Source: Hypomyces perniciosus (lineage: Eukaryota > Ascomycota > Sordariomycetes > Hypocreales > Hypocreaceae). Taken from it: DNA of 64,000 nucleotides. Within the stretch, counting starts at the first letter, position 1; each line of letters starts with the position of its first letter. Made by a program: the position numbers and the translations under genes. The stretch covers positions 2,914,001 to 2,978,000 of the forward strand of contig SPDT01000001.1 of NCBI GenBank assembly GCA_008477525.1, written 5' to 3'. The notes below the pieces were generated by a model, which saw nothing but the letters and a program-made list of their open reading frames with translations, was not told where the DNA came from and searched no databases. Positions 46,997 through 58,455 of this stretch are shown here, piece after piece.

Positions 46997-49117
46997 CAAC
47001 TACTTTATATGCAACGACTTCCTGAGTCCAAAGATCGACAACCGGATGAGTTCGTTTTTGTTTGTCACGGTTGCCTACTTCGTATATTACTTCGATTCAG
47101 AGTAAGACAAGGCGTGCTTCGCAGCCGTGTAAGAGTTCGGAACCCTCCCTCCGTCTTCTTCCTAGCATCACTGCCACTATACTCCAATCCAACACACTCA
47201 CATTTCAATCCGACAAGCTTACAAAGTAGTAGAGCCATTGTGCATTTAAATCATCCGTGCAGCGCACGCAGTCTGTGCAGCATAGGTTCGGACGGTGCGT
47301 GCGGGTGGCCCCGTTTTCTGAAACCAAACCCATATGCCCTCCTAGCTGTCCTCTCCTCGATATGCAAACCATTCAGTTGGTGCTTCGCCCAGTCGGGCTG
47401 CCAACCTGCCAACCGTAATCCGGAACCCCCCCCCCCGCTGCTCGTGCAGCCAACGATCGTGCTTCGCGCGGTAATGGAGGAGAAAAAAGGGTTCTCCATC
47501 ACCCGCATGGGCCAGGCCGGACACGAACAGGGGCAGACAAGCCTCTAAAACACAACACCAGTACTAGTAGCACTTCGTGTTAGCACTAGCAACCCAGCTC
47601 CTCAACGGCGATAGTACCAAAGATGGACAGCATCATACATCATCCTCAAGCTCAGCCGCTGCCTGGCTCTCGTGTAAAATCTCGCGACGCCAGTACAAAG
47701 CATCACGCGCTGGGTTAGTACCTGGTAGCGGCCCTGCATGTATGTAGTGCATGCTGCTGTGCGTATGTGCATACATGCCTTAGAGGGATGTATGAGCATG
47801 TACGAAGTAGGAGTGGGTTGATAATGGACCTAGATGTGCGGGGTTCACAAGAAATGTCCTGCCATCCATTATCACTCATTCGAGAGACTGGCCATCTCTC
47901 TTCGTGACCCGGGATAGCCGCCCCCCAGCCAACCCGTAGTATGTGGGAGGATCTCGGTCCGTACTACCCCGAAGATATGTACATTGGTCCATGATATCCC
48001 ATCATCAGGGACGCGGGGTTAAGCAGCAAAAAGACAAATGCAAGCATTCTCGGTTGAAGACAACGGTTGGGATCAGCACACGCAGTGCAACGCCAACAAT
48101 GCCATATTACTCGGCTTGGCAATTCTCGGGTATCGTCAGTACATACTCCGTACATAACGAGGGGGAGACACGCCCCTCCAAGTTGCGACCCTCAACCGTT
48201 TGAGTCTGTCTGCCTCGCAAGAACTCGGGTAATAGCTCTCGACCCTGCATCAGCTGCGGAGAAGTGCGCAGTATGACGACAGACTCGACAGAGTGGACCA
48301 GTCTCTAGCATACATATGTTCATGTTCATGCAGACGGCATGCAGGTCGCAGACGCCATCGGAGCTGGACCAATATCGGGGCTCCAAAAAGACCTTCACAC
48401 CATTGTTGTTGAGTCTTGACAAAGTTAAACCAGAACAAGGAAACCCCCTCGTCTATAAGAATAACAAGCATTGCAGATTGAGCCCAATAGATTGTATATT
48501 GTAGCGATACGAATGGTAACCAATGCCCAGCGATTAGTCTCTCACCCCACGTCATGTGCGAAGCAGCACCTCGTACTTCGTCGTGTTGAGGCTGCGCAGA
48601 GTTAAGAGAAGACGAGATCACATTCTGTATTCATCCACCAATAGGGTACTTGACTGGAAGTTGGAAGCAGAAGGCTGTACTTCGTACGACTCGTACCACC
48701 CGTCCACAGAATTCTGATTCATTTGATTATATTACAGGAGAGAAATTTCTATTTTGCCAGATGGTTCTCAGTCGCTGGGCTTAAATTGACGGCTGCTTGT
48801 GTCACGCTCAAACAAAAATGGGCTCGCTCGTAAGAAGCCGAAACGCCCAGCTTCCAGGGTTGCTTGGCTGCTTGGTTGCTTCCACGCAGTGGCACGTGAT
48901 CCTTATCTTATCTCGTCCCCCACCAGCCCAGTCAGCGATGTGCAGCGTTCCGCCCCACAGGCTTTGCTCATCGCGGGGCAGCACTTTTTTTCAAGCTGAC
49001 ATTGAAGCTATCGACAAGGCGTCCCAGACCAACATTTTTGCGACTTTGAAGTCTGCAGAGACGACTCGCATTCGCCCCCCAATATAAATAGATGACGCAT
49101 TTGCGGTGACATTCAGG

Positions 49118-52100
49118 ATGCCGTTGATAGACGACGGCTTCGAAGCCCTCCTGGAGCCTTTCTACAACGGCAAGAAGCTCACCGATCCCATCTCTACCAA
49201 GGAAGACAAATTCCAGCTGTTGCCGGCTTTCCTCAAGGTCAAAGGTCAGGCTATTACCCATTCCCGCTCCTATAACATATGCTAATATCTTGAAGGTCTT
49301 GTGAAGCAGTGCGTTTATTTCATCCAAGCTCGTTCAACCTGCGCAATTGCAACCGACGGCCGCTGACTCTTAGGCAAGGCACATTGACTCTTACAATTTC
49401 TTTGTCGAACACGAGATCAAGGAAATTGTGCGTGCCAACCGCACCATTAGAAGCGATGTCGACAGCAACTTCTGGCTTGAGTATGTGCAAGTCAATTCCG
49501 AAGGCTGCAACCTTACTGACCGACCGATTTCGTCCAGGTTTACTGATATCCGAGTCGACCGACCTCGCCGACAAGACTACAATGACTCCAAGGCGCGAAC
49601 AGAAGTCACTCCTATGGAATGTCGACTTCGGGATATGACATATGCCGCTCCTATCTTTGTTGATATTGCATACATCCGTGACAAGCAGAAGATTGTTAGG
49701 AAGAACGTGCCTCTCGGACGCATGCCCGTCATGCTGAAGAGTTGCAAGTGCCGGCTCGGCGGCGCAAACAATTCTCAGATGCAACAAATGAATGAATGCC
49801 CACTGGACCCCGGCGGTTACTTCATTGTCAATGGTACAGAAAAGGTCATCTTGATTCAAGAACAGCTCAGCAAAAATCGTGTCATCGTTGAAGCAGACGA
49901 AAAGAACGGTGTCATCTCTGCCTCCGTCACAAGTTCAACTCACGAACGAAAATCGAAAACATATGTCACATTAAAGAAGGACAAGATCACTCTCACCCAC
50001 AACACCCTGGTGGAGGGCGTTCCCATCGTCATTATTCTCAAAGCTCTGGGGGGTCTCTCAGACTATGAGATCATGCAACTTGTGGCCGGATCCGACGGCA
50101 GGTATCAAGACGAATTTCTAATCAACTTTGATGAGGCGGCCAAGGCCGGCGTCTTCACTCAACACCAGGCTCTGGAGTATATCGGAGCTCGCGTCAAGAT
50201 GGGCTCTCGAAGGGGCCAGTTTGGCGCCCAGGCCCGTCGCAACAATGTCGAGGAGGGACTGGATGCGTTGGCCAACATCATCATAGCCCATGTTCCAATT
50301 GAGGGCCTTGATTTCTACCCCAAGGCCATATATGTTGCCATGATGACTCGTCGAGTTCTCATGGCCTCTCAAGATCCCAAATTGGTTGATGACCGAGACT
50401 TTGTCGGAAACAAGCGACTTGAATTGGCTGGTCAGCTCCTCTCCCTTCTTTTCGAGGATCTCTTCAAGCGATTCATGGGCGAGGTCAAGATGTCGATTGA
50501 CAAGTTCTTGAAGAAGAACAACCGCGCGGTTCCCTTGGACGCTGTACACATGATTAGCAATCATGCTAACAACATTGGTTTGGGGATCAACCGCGCTATT
50601 CAGTCAGGAAACTGGAGTGTCAAGCGATTCAACATGAACCGAGCCGGTGTTACCCATGTCTTGAGTCGACTCAGTTACATCAGTGCTCTGGGTATGATGA
50701 CAAGAATCAGCAGTCAGTTCGAGAAGACACGCAAGGTCAGTGGACCCAGAGCTCTTCAGCCTTCACAGTGGGGTATGCTGTGTCCTTCCGATACCCCTGA
50801 AGGTGAGGCTTGCGGTCTGGTCAAGAATCTTGCCCTGATGACACACATTACTACCAACGTAGATGAAGCTCCGGTGAAGAGGTGGATATTCACCCTCGAC
50901 GTGGGTGTTGAGCCGATCAGGAACTTTTCTGGTGCCGAGATGCATCGTGAAGGGTCTTATGTCATTCACGTCAATGGCACACCATTCGCCTTGACGCGGT
51001 ATCCCAAGAGATTCACGCACCGGTTCCGTACAATGCGTCGCCGAGGCTGGATATCGCCCTTTGTCGGTATTCACACCAACTCGCATTTCAATGCTATTCA
51101 CATAGCTACTGACGAGGGTCGTATTTGTCGGCCATACATCATCGTCAAGAACGGCAAACAGAAGCTGAAGCCAGAGCACCTACGCCTCCTTCAAATGGGA
51201 AAGGTGACTTTTGACGACTTCCTGACCAAGGGCATCGTGGAGTATCTGGATGTAAACGAGGAGAACGATGCTCTCATCACCATTTACGAGGACCAGGTGA
51301 CAAAGAGCACAACCCATTTGGAGATTGAGCCCTTTACCGTCCTCGGCGCTGTGGCTGGTTTGATTCCGTTCCCCCATCATAATCAGTCTCCTCGAAATAC
51401 CTACCAATGTGCTATGGGTAAACAAGCCATCGGCGCAATCGCACACAATCAATTCAACCGAATCGATACTCTCCTTTATACTATGGTCTACCCTCAACGG
51501 CCCATGGTTATTACGAAGACAATCCAGCTCATTAATTATGACAAGCTTCCTGCTGGTCAGAATGCAACTGTCGTGGTTATGTCGTACTCCGGATACGATA
51601 TTGAAGACGCTCTCGTATTGAACAAGGCGTCATTGGACAGGGGTTTCGGTCGTTGTCAAGTTTTCCGAAAGTACACGACAGAATTGCAGAAGTATCCGAA
51701 CGGAAGAAGAGAACGGATAGGAGACCCTGTAAATGAAATTGAAGGGGGGGTCATTCGACGAATCAAGAAGCACGAGGCTCTGGACGCTGATGGCTTGGCT
51801 GTTGTCGGACAAAGAATCCATTCAGGCGAGGCAATGGTCAAGAAAGAGACACCCATCGATATGACAACAACGGGTATTGGTCTTGATCGTGGCCCAAGCG
51901 AATACCGGGATTCAGCAGTCTCATACCGAATTGCTGATCCTGCATTCATCGACAAGGTCATGATTTCCCAAACAGAAAAGGACACAACTGTCATCAAGGT
52001 GCAAACCAGACAGACGCGTCGTCCTGAGCTTGGCGACAAGTTCTCCTCTCGTCACGGTCAGAAAGGTGTTGTGGGCATCATTGTCGACCAGGAAGATATG

Positions 52101-52769
52101 CCCTTTGCCGATACTGGCCTTTGTCCAGATATCATCATGAACCCTCATGGTTTCCCCTCACGAATGACGGTTGGCAAGCTACTCGAGTGTCTGACAGGCA
52201 AAGCTTCTATTGTTCACGGCCGTAAGGAGTACGGTTTCGGTGATGCTTTCCGTTCGCATCCCGTGGAGCAAGTAAGCCAAGTCTTGGTTGACCACGGCTT
52301 TTCATGGGAGGGCAAGGATTACTTCACCTCGGGAATCACAGGAGAGCCCCTCGAGGCCTACATCTTCAACGGCCCTATCTACTACCAGCGCTTGAAGCAC
52401 ATGGTCCAGGACAAGATGCACTCCCGATCTCGCGGTCCCAGAGCTATCCTGACTCGACAGCCAACAGAAGGTCGTTCCAGGGACGGCGGTCTCCGATTGG
52501 GAGAAATGGAACGCGATTGCTTGATCGCATACGGCGCCTCGCAGCTACTTCTAGAGCGACTAATGTTGAGCTCTGATGGCACGACGATTGATATTTGCCA
52601 GCAGTGCGGCCTGTTTGGATACAAGGGCTACTGTGGTACTTGCAAAAGCACAAGGGAGGTGACGAAGATGACGATGCCGTATGCGGCGAAGCTCCTTGTA
52701 CAGGAACTCATCAGCATGAATGTTGGAGTGCGTCTCCAGTTGGAAGATGAATTCCCTCATCCTATTTAG
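49118..52769 (+). CDS. RPC2: DNA-directed RNA polymerase III second-largest subunit RPC2
   Basis: Four exons, 49118-49244, 49296-49308, 49379-49480 and 49538-52769, give 1,157 residues, close to yeast Ret1 (1,149). Exon 2 is only 13 nt; with its flanks it encodes GLVKQ and restores KVKGLVKQHIDSYNFF. The acceptor of intron 2 is AAG. Intron 3 (57 nt) has no stop and keeps frame, but removing it gives the expected FWLEFTDIRVDRP. Family features include WGMLCPSDTPEGEACGLVKN, MSYSGYDIEDALVLNKAS, GDKFSSRHGQKGV and the C-terminal zinc ribbon CQQCGLF-x6-CGTC. RPC2 forms half of the Pol III active-site cleft and makes tRNA and 5S rRNA in the nucleus. Its 3' end faces RAD57 with 157 bp between. Confidence 0.97.
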
Positions 52770-52926
52770 GTGAGCTAGGTCGGATGTGTACGAGATTCGT
52801 TGGCATTTTTGGTATGTATCTAGCGATTGCAGCATAGATAGACTCTTTTACTTTGACAAATATGGCGCATCTCTTCATTTTGAATCCCATCCCATGCCTT
52901 TCAGGAGTGATCTACCCATCTACTTG

Positions 52927-54300
52927 CTATGCTGCTTTGTCTCCCTTTGATACGCTCTCAACACTCCTTAATCCCGCCATCGTAACCTCATACTCGGTCG
53001 CATCCTCGACACCTCTCCCCGACGCCCCAGCATGTGGCGCAAACACCACTTTCATCCACCTCCTCCAACTCTTAAGCGTCGGCGCCCCTGCATCAACATC
53101 ATCGTCATCTGCCCGGATTGGTGCCGCCGTCCTCCGTGGCCGGCCGTACACAGGCCGCTTTAACAGCACTACGCGGCAGGATATCTGCGTAGACCAGACA
53201 AGCCCCAAACTAGGCGTCTTAAGGGAGTGGGATGAACGCGGGTCGTCGCCCCAGCCGGTGAACCACCGCTGTTGGTGATCTAGCGCGAGAGCAGGGGAAG
53301 TGGGCGGGCCATCGTCTGAGAAGAAAGGCATAGATGATGATGGCGTGCTGGGGATGTTTGTAATTGGTGGAGGATGCATACTCCGTGAGGCGAGGGAGCT
53401 TTCAGGGGGGGGATGATGAGGCAGGTTAACGCTCCGGAGGGGGATGCTACTGCGCGGGATGGCGGATGAGTTTGAGGTGAAGCGGTCGGCGACTTGGTTC
53501 GCCACGACGACGGCGAGGTTATGTCTGCGGGCGAGATCACGGAGTAAAGCGCCGAGACGGACGAGTTCGGCGCTCCGGGTGGCCATGTTAGAGCCGAGGG
53601 AGCCCTGGCGCTCAAACTCGGCGCGGTAGTTTGCCGCCACGGAATCGAGGACCAGAAGACCGATGCGGTGCCTGGACAGCAGGACGGGGACTTGGTACTC
53701 GAGGATGTGGTCCTGGGACTCGAGGTCTGGAGTTACGGCGCTGAGGATGTTGTCGAGAGAGGCTGGGGTGCCTGCTTGTTTGGCTTCCTGCAGGATGGGA
53801 TTTCCGGCGAGCATTTGCGCCAGACGTCGTGTTGCGAGGCCGGATTCGGTGGAGATGTAGAGGGCATGTCTGCCTAGGCCATGGGGAGGAGGGAGCTGCA
53901 CGGCGAGGCAGAGGGAGAGGAGGAATTGCGTTTTGCCGGCGCCGCTCTCACCGGCGAATTCGGTGATGCAGCCAACGGGGACGCCGCCGCCGAGGGCAGT
54001 GTCGAGACCATCGTCCAGAGTGCTGATGAATTGGTCAGGGGTGGTGGGAGATGGCTGCTGCTCTGTGGATGATGAGAGACTGAGTGGTCGAGTTGAGACG
54101 AGGTCGTCAGAGAGAGAGGCCTGGATGGCCGCCAGGAACCGCCGCAAGTCGATGATTGGGAGTTGTGTTTGCTTGGCGAGATCGGTAGGATGAAGGGTGA
54201 GGAGATCCGTTGTGGTGAGAGCGTGCTGTTCGATGGTTGGAAGAAGAGCGGCAAAGGCAGAGACCGGGAACGAGGGCAGAATGCGGAGGAGGTCGGTCAT
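52927..54300 (-). CDS. RAD57: Rad57/XRCC3-type RecA-family recombination mediator
   Basis: This is an intronless ORF of 457 residues starting at ATG 54300. The N-terminal helical region (1-65) matches the HhH-like segment of Rad51 paralogs. The RecA core follows: STLDDGLDTALGGGVPVG, Walker A GESGAGKT at 117-124, then STESGLATRRL and Walker B LLVLDSVAANYRAEFE at about 219-235. AVVVANQVADRF corresponds to the motif after Walker B. A Ser/Pro-rich insert of about 90 residues, unlike the core, precedes SLGLVWSTQISCRVVLLKRP near the C-terminus. Rad57 pairs with Rad55 to help Rad51 filaments form during homologous recombination. Rad57 versus another Rad51 paralog was judged from the N-terminus and Walker context, so the assignment is likely but not certain. 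Confidence 0.85.
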   Translation of the reverse strand: MTDLLRILPSFPVSAFAALLPTIEQHALTTTDLLTLHPTDLAKQTQLPIIDLRRFLAAIQASLSDDLVSTRPLSLSSSTEQQPSPTTPDQFISTLDDGLDTALGGGVPVGCITEFAGESGAGKTQFLLSLCLAVQLPPPHGLGRHALYISTESGLATRRLAQMLAGNPILQEAKQAGTPASLDNILSAVTPDLESQDHILEYQVPVLLSRHRIGLLVLDSVAANYRAEFERQGSLGSNMATRSAELVRLGALLRDLARRHNLAVVVANQVADRFTSNSSAIPRSSIPLRSVNLPHHPPPESSLASRSMHPPPITNIPSTPSSSMPFFSDDGPPTSPALALDHQQRWFTGWGDDPRSSHSLKTPSLGLVWSTQISCRVVLLKRPVYGRPRRTAAPIRADDDDVDAGAPTLKSWRRWMKVVFAPHAGASGRGVEDATEYEVTMAGLRSVESVSKGDKAA

Positions 54301-56441
54301 TTGAATGGCAGTTGTGGGGGAAGGCCGTGTAAGTTGATAGGGCTGAGATTAGGTATTAACGGGAACGGGAGATGCCGTTCGGGATCATATCAGATATGGT
54401 TTAATCGCCTACGATACTCGTAAATGTCTGTGCGAATAAGGGCCGCAGATGCGTGTGACGTGTCGATGGGCACTGTGTCTGTTTTTTTCTTTTTTCTTCT
54501 TGATAATGTCTTACCAAGACTCATCAATCAACCGATATTCAAGACTTGAGGTGTGAGGTGGTTTGGTCGTGACTATTCTTGGCGTGCGTCCGTATGTGAT
54601 GTCATGCGCTGGACTCAAGCCACTGCATCTGCTGCAGAAACCGATGGAAAAGGAAATTACCCACTGTTCTCGTAGCTTGAGTTATGATCGATTGCGGTTA
54701 GTGTCGAAGCTGGCTATCTGTCGAAATTGAACCTGAGAAAGGAGTCTTAGGATGAAATACTGTTATCAAGAAGACACCTACCCTACACCGGTTCGTAGTG
54801 ATTAGTAAGCAAACATAAGGCAACCGCAATTTCATCTTTCTTACCAAATCAATCCTACTCCTCGTAGTTTCTGCATGTCTGCTGCGATGGAGACGGAGCT
54901 ACTCCAAAAATTGCCCGATACCGGTAGGAGTTTCATCCCTGCTTAGTTCCGCGCCATTATTATGGGATCGGTCTCCATTCGAGTCCATCGTCCATTCAGC
55001 GCCCCGTTTAGGATTCAGAGTTGTTACTCCTATCGGGAAGGATTACTCCGGACGTGGCACTTTATCAACCGCTCTGGCAGCAGTCAATCGTCAATCAGTG
55101 TGCCGGATTCTAATACTATGCTCTGTTCCCTAAATAGCACAGGAAAAGAGCAGAACTAGCACTGATATGCTCATAGTCCGTCAGCAGACATTTTTTTTCT
55201 TCTCCATTTTTACCGCCTCGATCTTCTACAGGGGCGCCCGCAGGAGATGTTTACTACTACTAATCTTCTACATACGTTTCGTACGACCGGGAATCGTATT
55301 GGGGTACTCCGTATTTGTTTCGAGTTACGGGGTACTCTGTAGATACGGAGTATACGAAGACAATCTCACCATTTTAATCGGGCATCTACGAAGTACGGAG
55401 TATTGCGACTCACGATTGCGTCCCACGAGGCAATACGAGTCTCGTTTCGGCGAAACGTCGAATCCTAGGGGTCTTAGGTACGGTACGGAGTACTTAACGC
55501 CCAAGTCGAGTTGTTGGCGCAACTCCGCACCGAGTCAGACATCCATCCATCTATTGGTGATGATTTTCTGGAGAGTGCTATTCCACCATCGGTAAGGCAT
55601 GTTGCCAATGCAGTCCCTAATTTCCGCACTTGTCTTTTTAGGATAAATCGTCTATTTGGATGCATGAGAGCCGCATATTATTTGTTGGCAGGCAGTCCCG
55701 TGGCTCTATCGCTGGTCCTTTCTTTTGATCGGATTTATGTAGGCATGTTGGAAAACCCCGGCTTGCTTCGTGTGGTAGACGAGGGGATTCACAGGCATGT
55801 GCTAATAATACCTACACATCCATACACATACGAGTGCGCATACGAAGCACACACACACAAACACACGCACACACACGTCACATATTATTACCCACTGAAT
55901 TCTTCTCGGAGCCGCGATTCAGGCATCTGCCGTGACCATGGCAAAGCGCAATCAAAGTTCGGAGCGAGAGCCGCGATCCAGATCAGCCTTCTGGGCAAAA
56001 AGTCTTCATCAGTGACGAGCCGTGGCATAATAGTACTACATAGTATTAGTATTACTAGCAGGCTCGCGTGGTGCTGCCCCATAGACCCAGGATCTATTTC
56101 CTGTTAGCGTCGTGCTGCCATTCAGCTCCTGTGAGCCCATCTCATGGGCCAGGCCTTCACCAATGGCACACATCAATTCACACCCATGTCGAACTGCAGC
56201 CAATCTCGTTGAACGAGCGGGATGACCGAGCTTGAGGCTACTAAGCTATTGGGCCTTTTCCGCCCCCGGCGTGTGGTGGTGGTGCCGTTGTCGATGCAAT
56301 AAAACCATTCCTGGTGCCCTCCTTGCGTCTGCCCTCCTCTTCGTTGCTTCTAGATCTCTCCAACCAACACAAAGAATCCTCAGACGTGGCGTTTTATTCT
56401 TCTTTGTGTTTCCTTGCCGTTGTCTAAAGGGTCTCACCACC
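54301..56441. other. 2.1-kb spacer with dense heptamer-motif cluster
   Basis: No gene is supported. Five exact TACGGAGTA/TACGAAGTA motifs lie within 190 bp (55305-55492), with several one-mismatch copies such as TACGGGGTA at 55326. An ACAC run is present at 55848-55876. The right end, C/T-rich, is the promoter and leader of the surface-protein gene. The interval serves both RAD57 (left, divergent) and that gene. Confidence 0.55.
55305..55492. repeat. Cluster of five heptamer motifs
   Basis: Exact copies are at 55305-55313, 55344-55352, 55387-55395, 55394-55402 and 55484-55492. The pair at 55387-55402 abuts in 7-bp register. Degenerate units between them keep the same TACnnnG spacing. Confidence 0.8.
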
Positions 56442-57744
56442 ATGAGCAAAACGTCACACGTCTTTGCCGCTCTTGCGGCTCTGCTGGCTGCTGCTGAGGC
56501 CCGCAACTTGCATCAACCCGAGGCCACTGTCGCAGTCGACTACGCGGTAAACGGCATAACCCCGAAGCCTACCTTTGCTCCAGTTCTCCCTGAACTTTTC
56601 AGGCGCGCCGATTCCAACACCCAGACGGCCTTGGTGGCGCCAGACAACACATGTGGATTCATCTCCGGTCTTGCTGGTGCTGGATACACCTGTGGCATCG
56701 GCGCGTCCTGCGTCTTCTTCACATCGTCAACTGCGCCGGGTCGCGTTGCCTGCTGTAACACTGTCGCATGCAATGCCAGAGCCACCTGTATCGACTATAA
56801 CGAGTTTTACACCCAGAGCAAGTGTAATAATGGCTGTCTCGTCGACACTTTCACGTTGAAATGGTATGTGAGACCTGCTCCCACTCACACAGCATCAGCA
56901 GATGTGCTTAACAACATTGTGCAGTACCCAGACGGCGTTGCCCTACTGCAACACCATCTCTTTCCCCGGAGGCATTGTAGACGTGTTCTGTAACAGGGTG
57001 AATATTTCGGTTGTTCAAACCGCCCAGACCACTTACACGGGACAATCGTCCAGGACATTCACCCCCATTGCGTTGACGGGCAACGCCCTTGGCGGAACAA
57101 CCAGCTCAGTTTCACAACCCTCTGGTTCCAACTCTGGCTCCAGTTCCCACACAACCAGTGCTGCTGGTGATGGTGGTGGCGGCGGCGACAGCGATGGTAG
57201 TAGCAATGGCGATAACAGCAACAACAACAACAACAACAACGGCGGTGGTTCGAGCACTCCTGTGGGCGCTATCGTCGGCGGTGTTGTCGGCGGCATCGGA
57301 GGTCTCGCACTCATCGGTGCCGCTGTTTTCTTCTTCCTTCGCAAGAAGAAGAACTCGGTGCCTGAGCCATCACCACCGACCGACGTGATCCCTCCCGCGT
57401 ACCAGGCCCCTATGCAGCAGAACCAGTCAGGCTTCTACGACCCCAAGTTTGCGGTTGCTGCCTCGCAACAGCCATACCCGCCTCACAACCAGCAGTACCC
57501 TCAGCCTAGCGTTTATTCTACCAGCCCGCCCATGTCACCAAACTCGCAACCGCCCATGTCTGCCGGCTACATGGATCCGAGAATGAGCATGGCGCCGAGC
57601 AACATCAGCCCGACTCCATCCAGTGGCTTTGGAACCCCCGGTGTTACCGGCACGCCGGCTTTCCAACCTCAGCAAGGGGTGATTCACGAGGCACCTGGAA
57701 ACGCTGCAGACCATCACCGTGGCCATATGCATGAGCTTGCTTAG
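56442..57744 (+). CDS. Secreted-then-anchored surface protein with SKG6-like transmembrane segment
   Basis: Two exons, 56442-56863 and 56925-57744, give 413 residues. The intron (GTATGT...GTGCAG, 61 nt) splits a Cys codon. Residues 1-20 are a signal peptide (Ala/Leu-rich core, likely cut after AEA). The ectodomain (about 60-190) carries a dozen Cys in pairs, e.g. ACCNTVAC and CNNGC, followed by a Ser/Gly/Asp/Asn-rich stalk with a run of Asn. One membrane span lies at about 255-280 (glycine-rich, ending FFFLRKKK), in the style of SKG6/AXL2-type segments. The cytoplasmic tail of ~130 residues is Pro/Gln/Ser/Met-rich. This architecture matches fungal cell-wall sensors and polarity landmarks; a sensor role is inference. 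No WSC or GPI signal is seen. Confidence 0.82.
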
Positions 57745-58455
57745 ATAGCGGCCGTGATAGAGCGACACGAGTGATGCAATGCAATGCGTATTACAGGGCG
57801 AGATAGAGAAAATACGTGGACGCTGGCGTTGCGGCTTGAATTAATGCCGGAGTTGGTTGGATCTTGGGGAGTTTTTTTTTCTTTTCCCCCTTGGGTATAC
57901 ATTTACAGTATGAGAGGCCATCTGTCATTCTGTCTCATGGCATTGCTAATGATGGGTTGGGAGAACCCGCATGTTGTTACTCAATCGAAGGATTTGGTTG
58001 CTATGTAATGGTAGCCTGACTGGGAGATTGGGTCTTGCTATGGTTTCTTTTTGGAAATTCCAGAAAGTCTTGGTTCTTTTTTGGTGGCGATGACGGTTGC
58101 CGAGTTGGATTGTATCTCAGCGTTACTCATAGTCTCAGTCATAGACTTATAGACTTGCATTCACTCCATAGCCTTACTTAGCGCTTCATCCCAAATAAGA
58201 ATGGTTCATGATTCGTTTTGGCACACAGGTGTCTTCATCCAATGTTTGTGCGGATGAGTGAGTGAGTTCTTACATGGACCGGAATGTCTATGCTATTATG
58301 GCAACTCTATGTATGTGGTATCTTAAGGAAATCGTTGAACTACTCCATGTGACCAAAACAAAGAAAAAAAGCGTTTCGGCGGTTGCCCTTGTATGTGTCA
58401 CCCTGATACAAAACACGCAATAATAATGATAGGAAATCCCTGTCCCTATTCTCAT
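57745..58455. other. Convergent spacer between surface-protein and MFS genes
   Basis: It contains two convergent 3' ends, T-rich. No gene is seen; short frames here lack coding bias. Confidence 0.5.

Larger units (their letters stand above)
43740..49117. other. 5.4-kb gene-poor spacer, PUF upstream region to RPC2 promoter
   Basis: No gene is supported. The left 1.2 kb is probably PUF leader and promoter, with a (TG)n run (44191-44235) and a CTG tract (44339-44361). Further right are a TATGTATG/TATATA run at 45580-45605, an ACAC run at 45750-45776, a C11 run at 47426-47436 and eight exact copies of the TACGGAGTA/TACGAAGTA motif. The longest open frame (46865-47548) spans these repeats and looks non-coding. 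TATAAATA at 49084-49091 precedes RPC2. Confidence 0.55.

Noticed and set aside
46865..47548. 227-codon open frame
   Set aside because: It crosses heptamer motifs and a C11 run, has no coding bias or recognisable domain, and the composition is that of spacer DNA.
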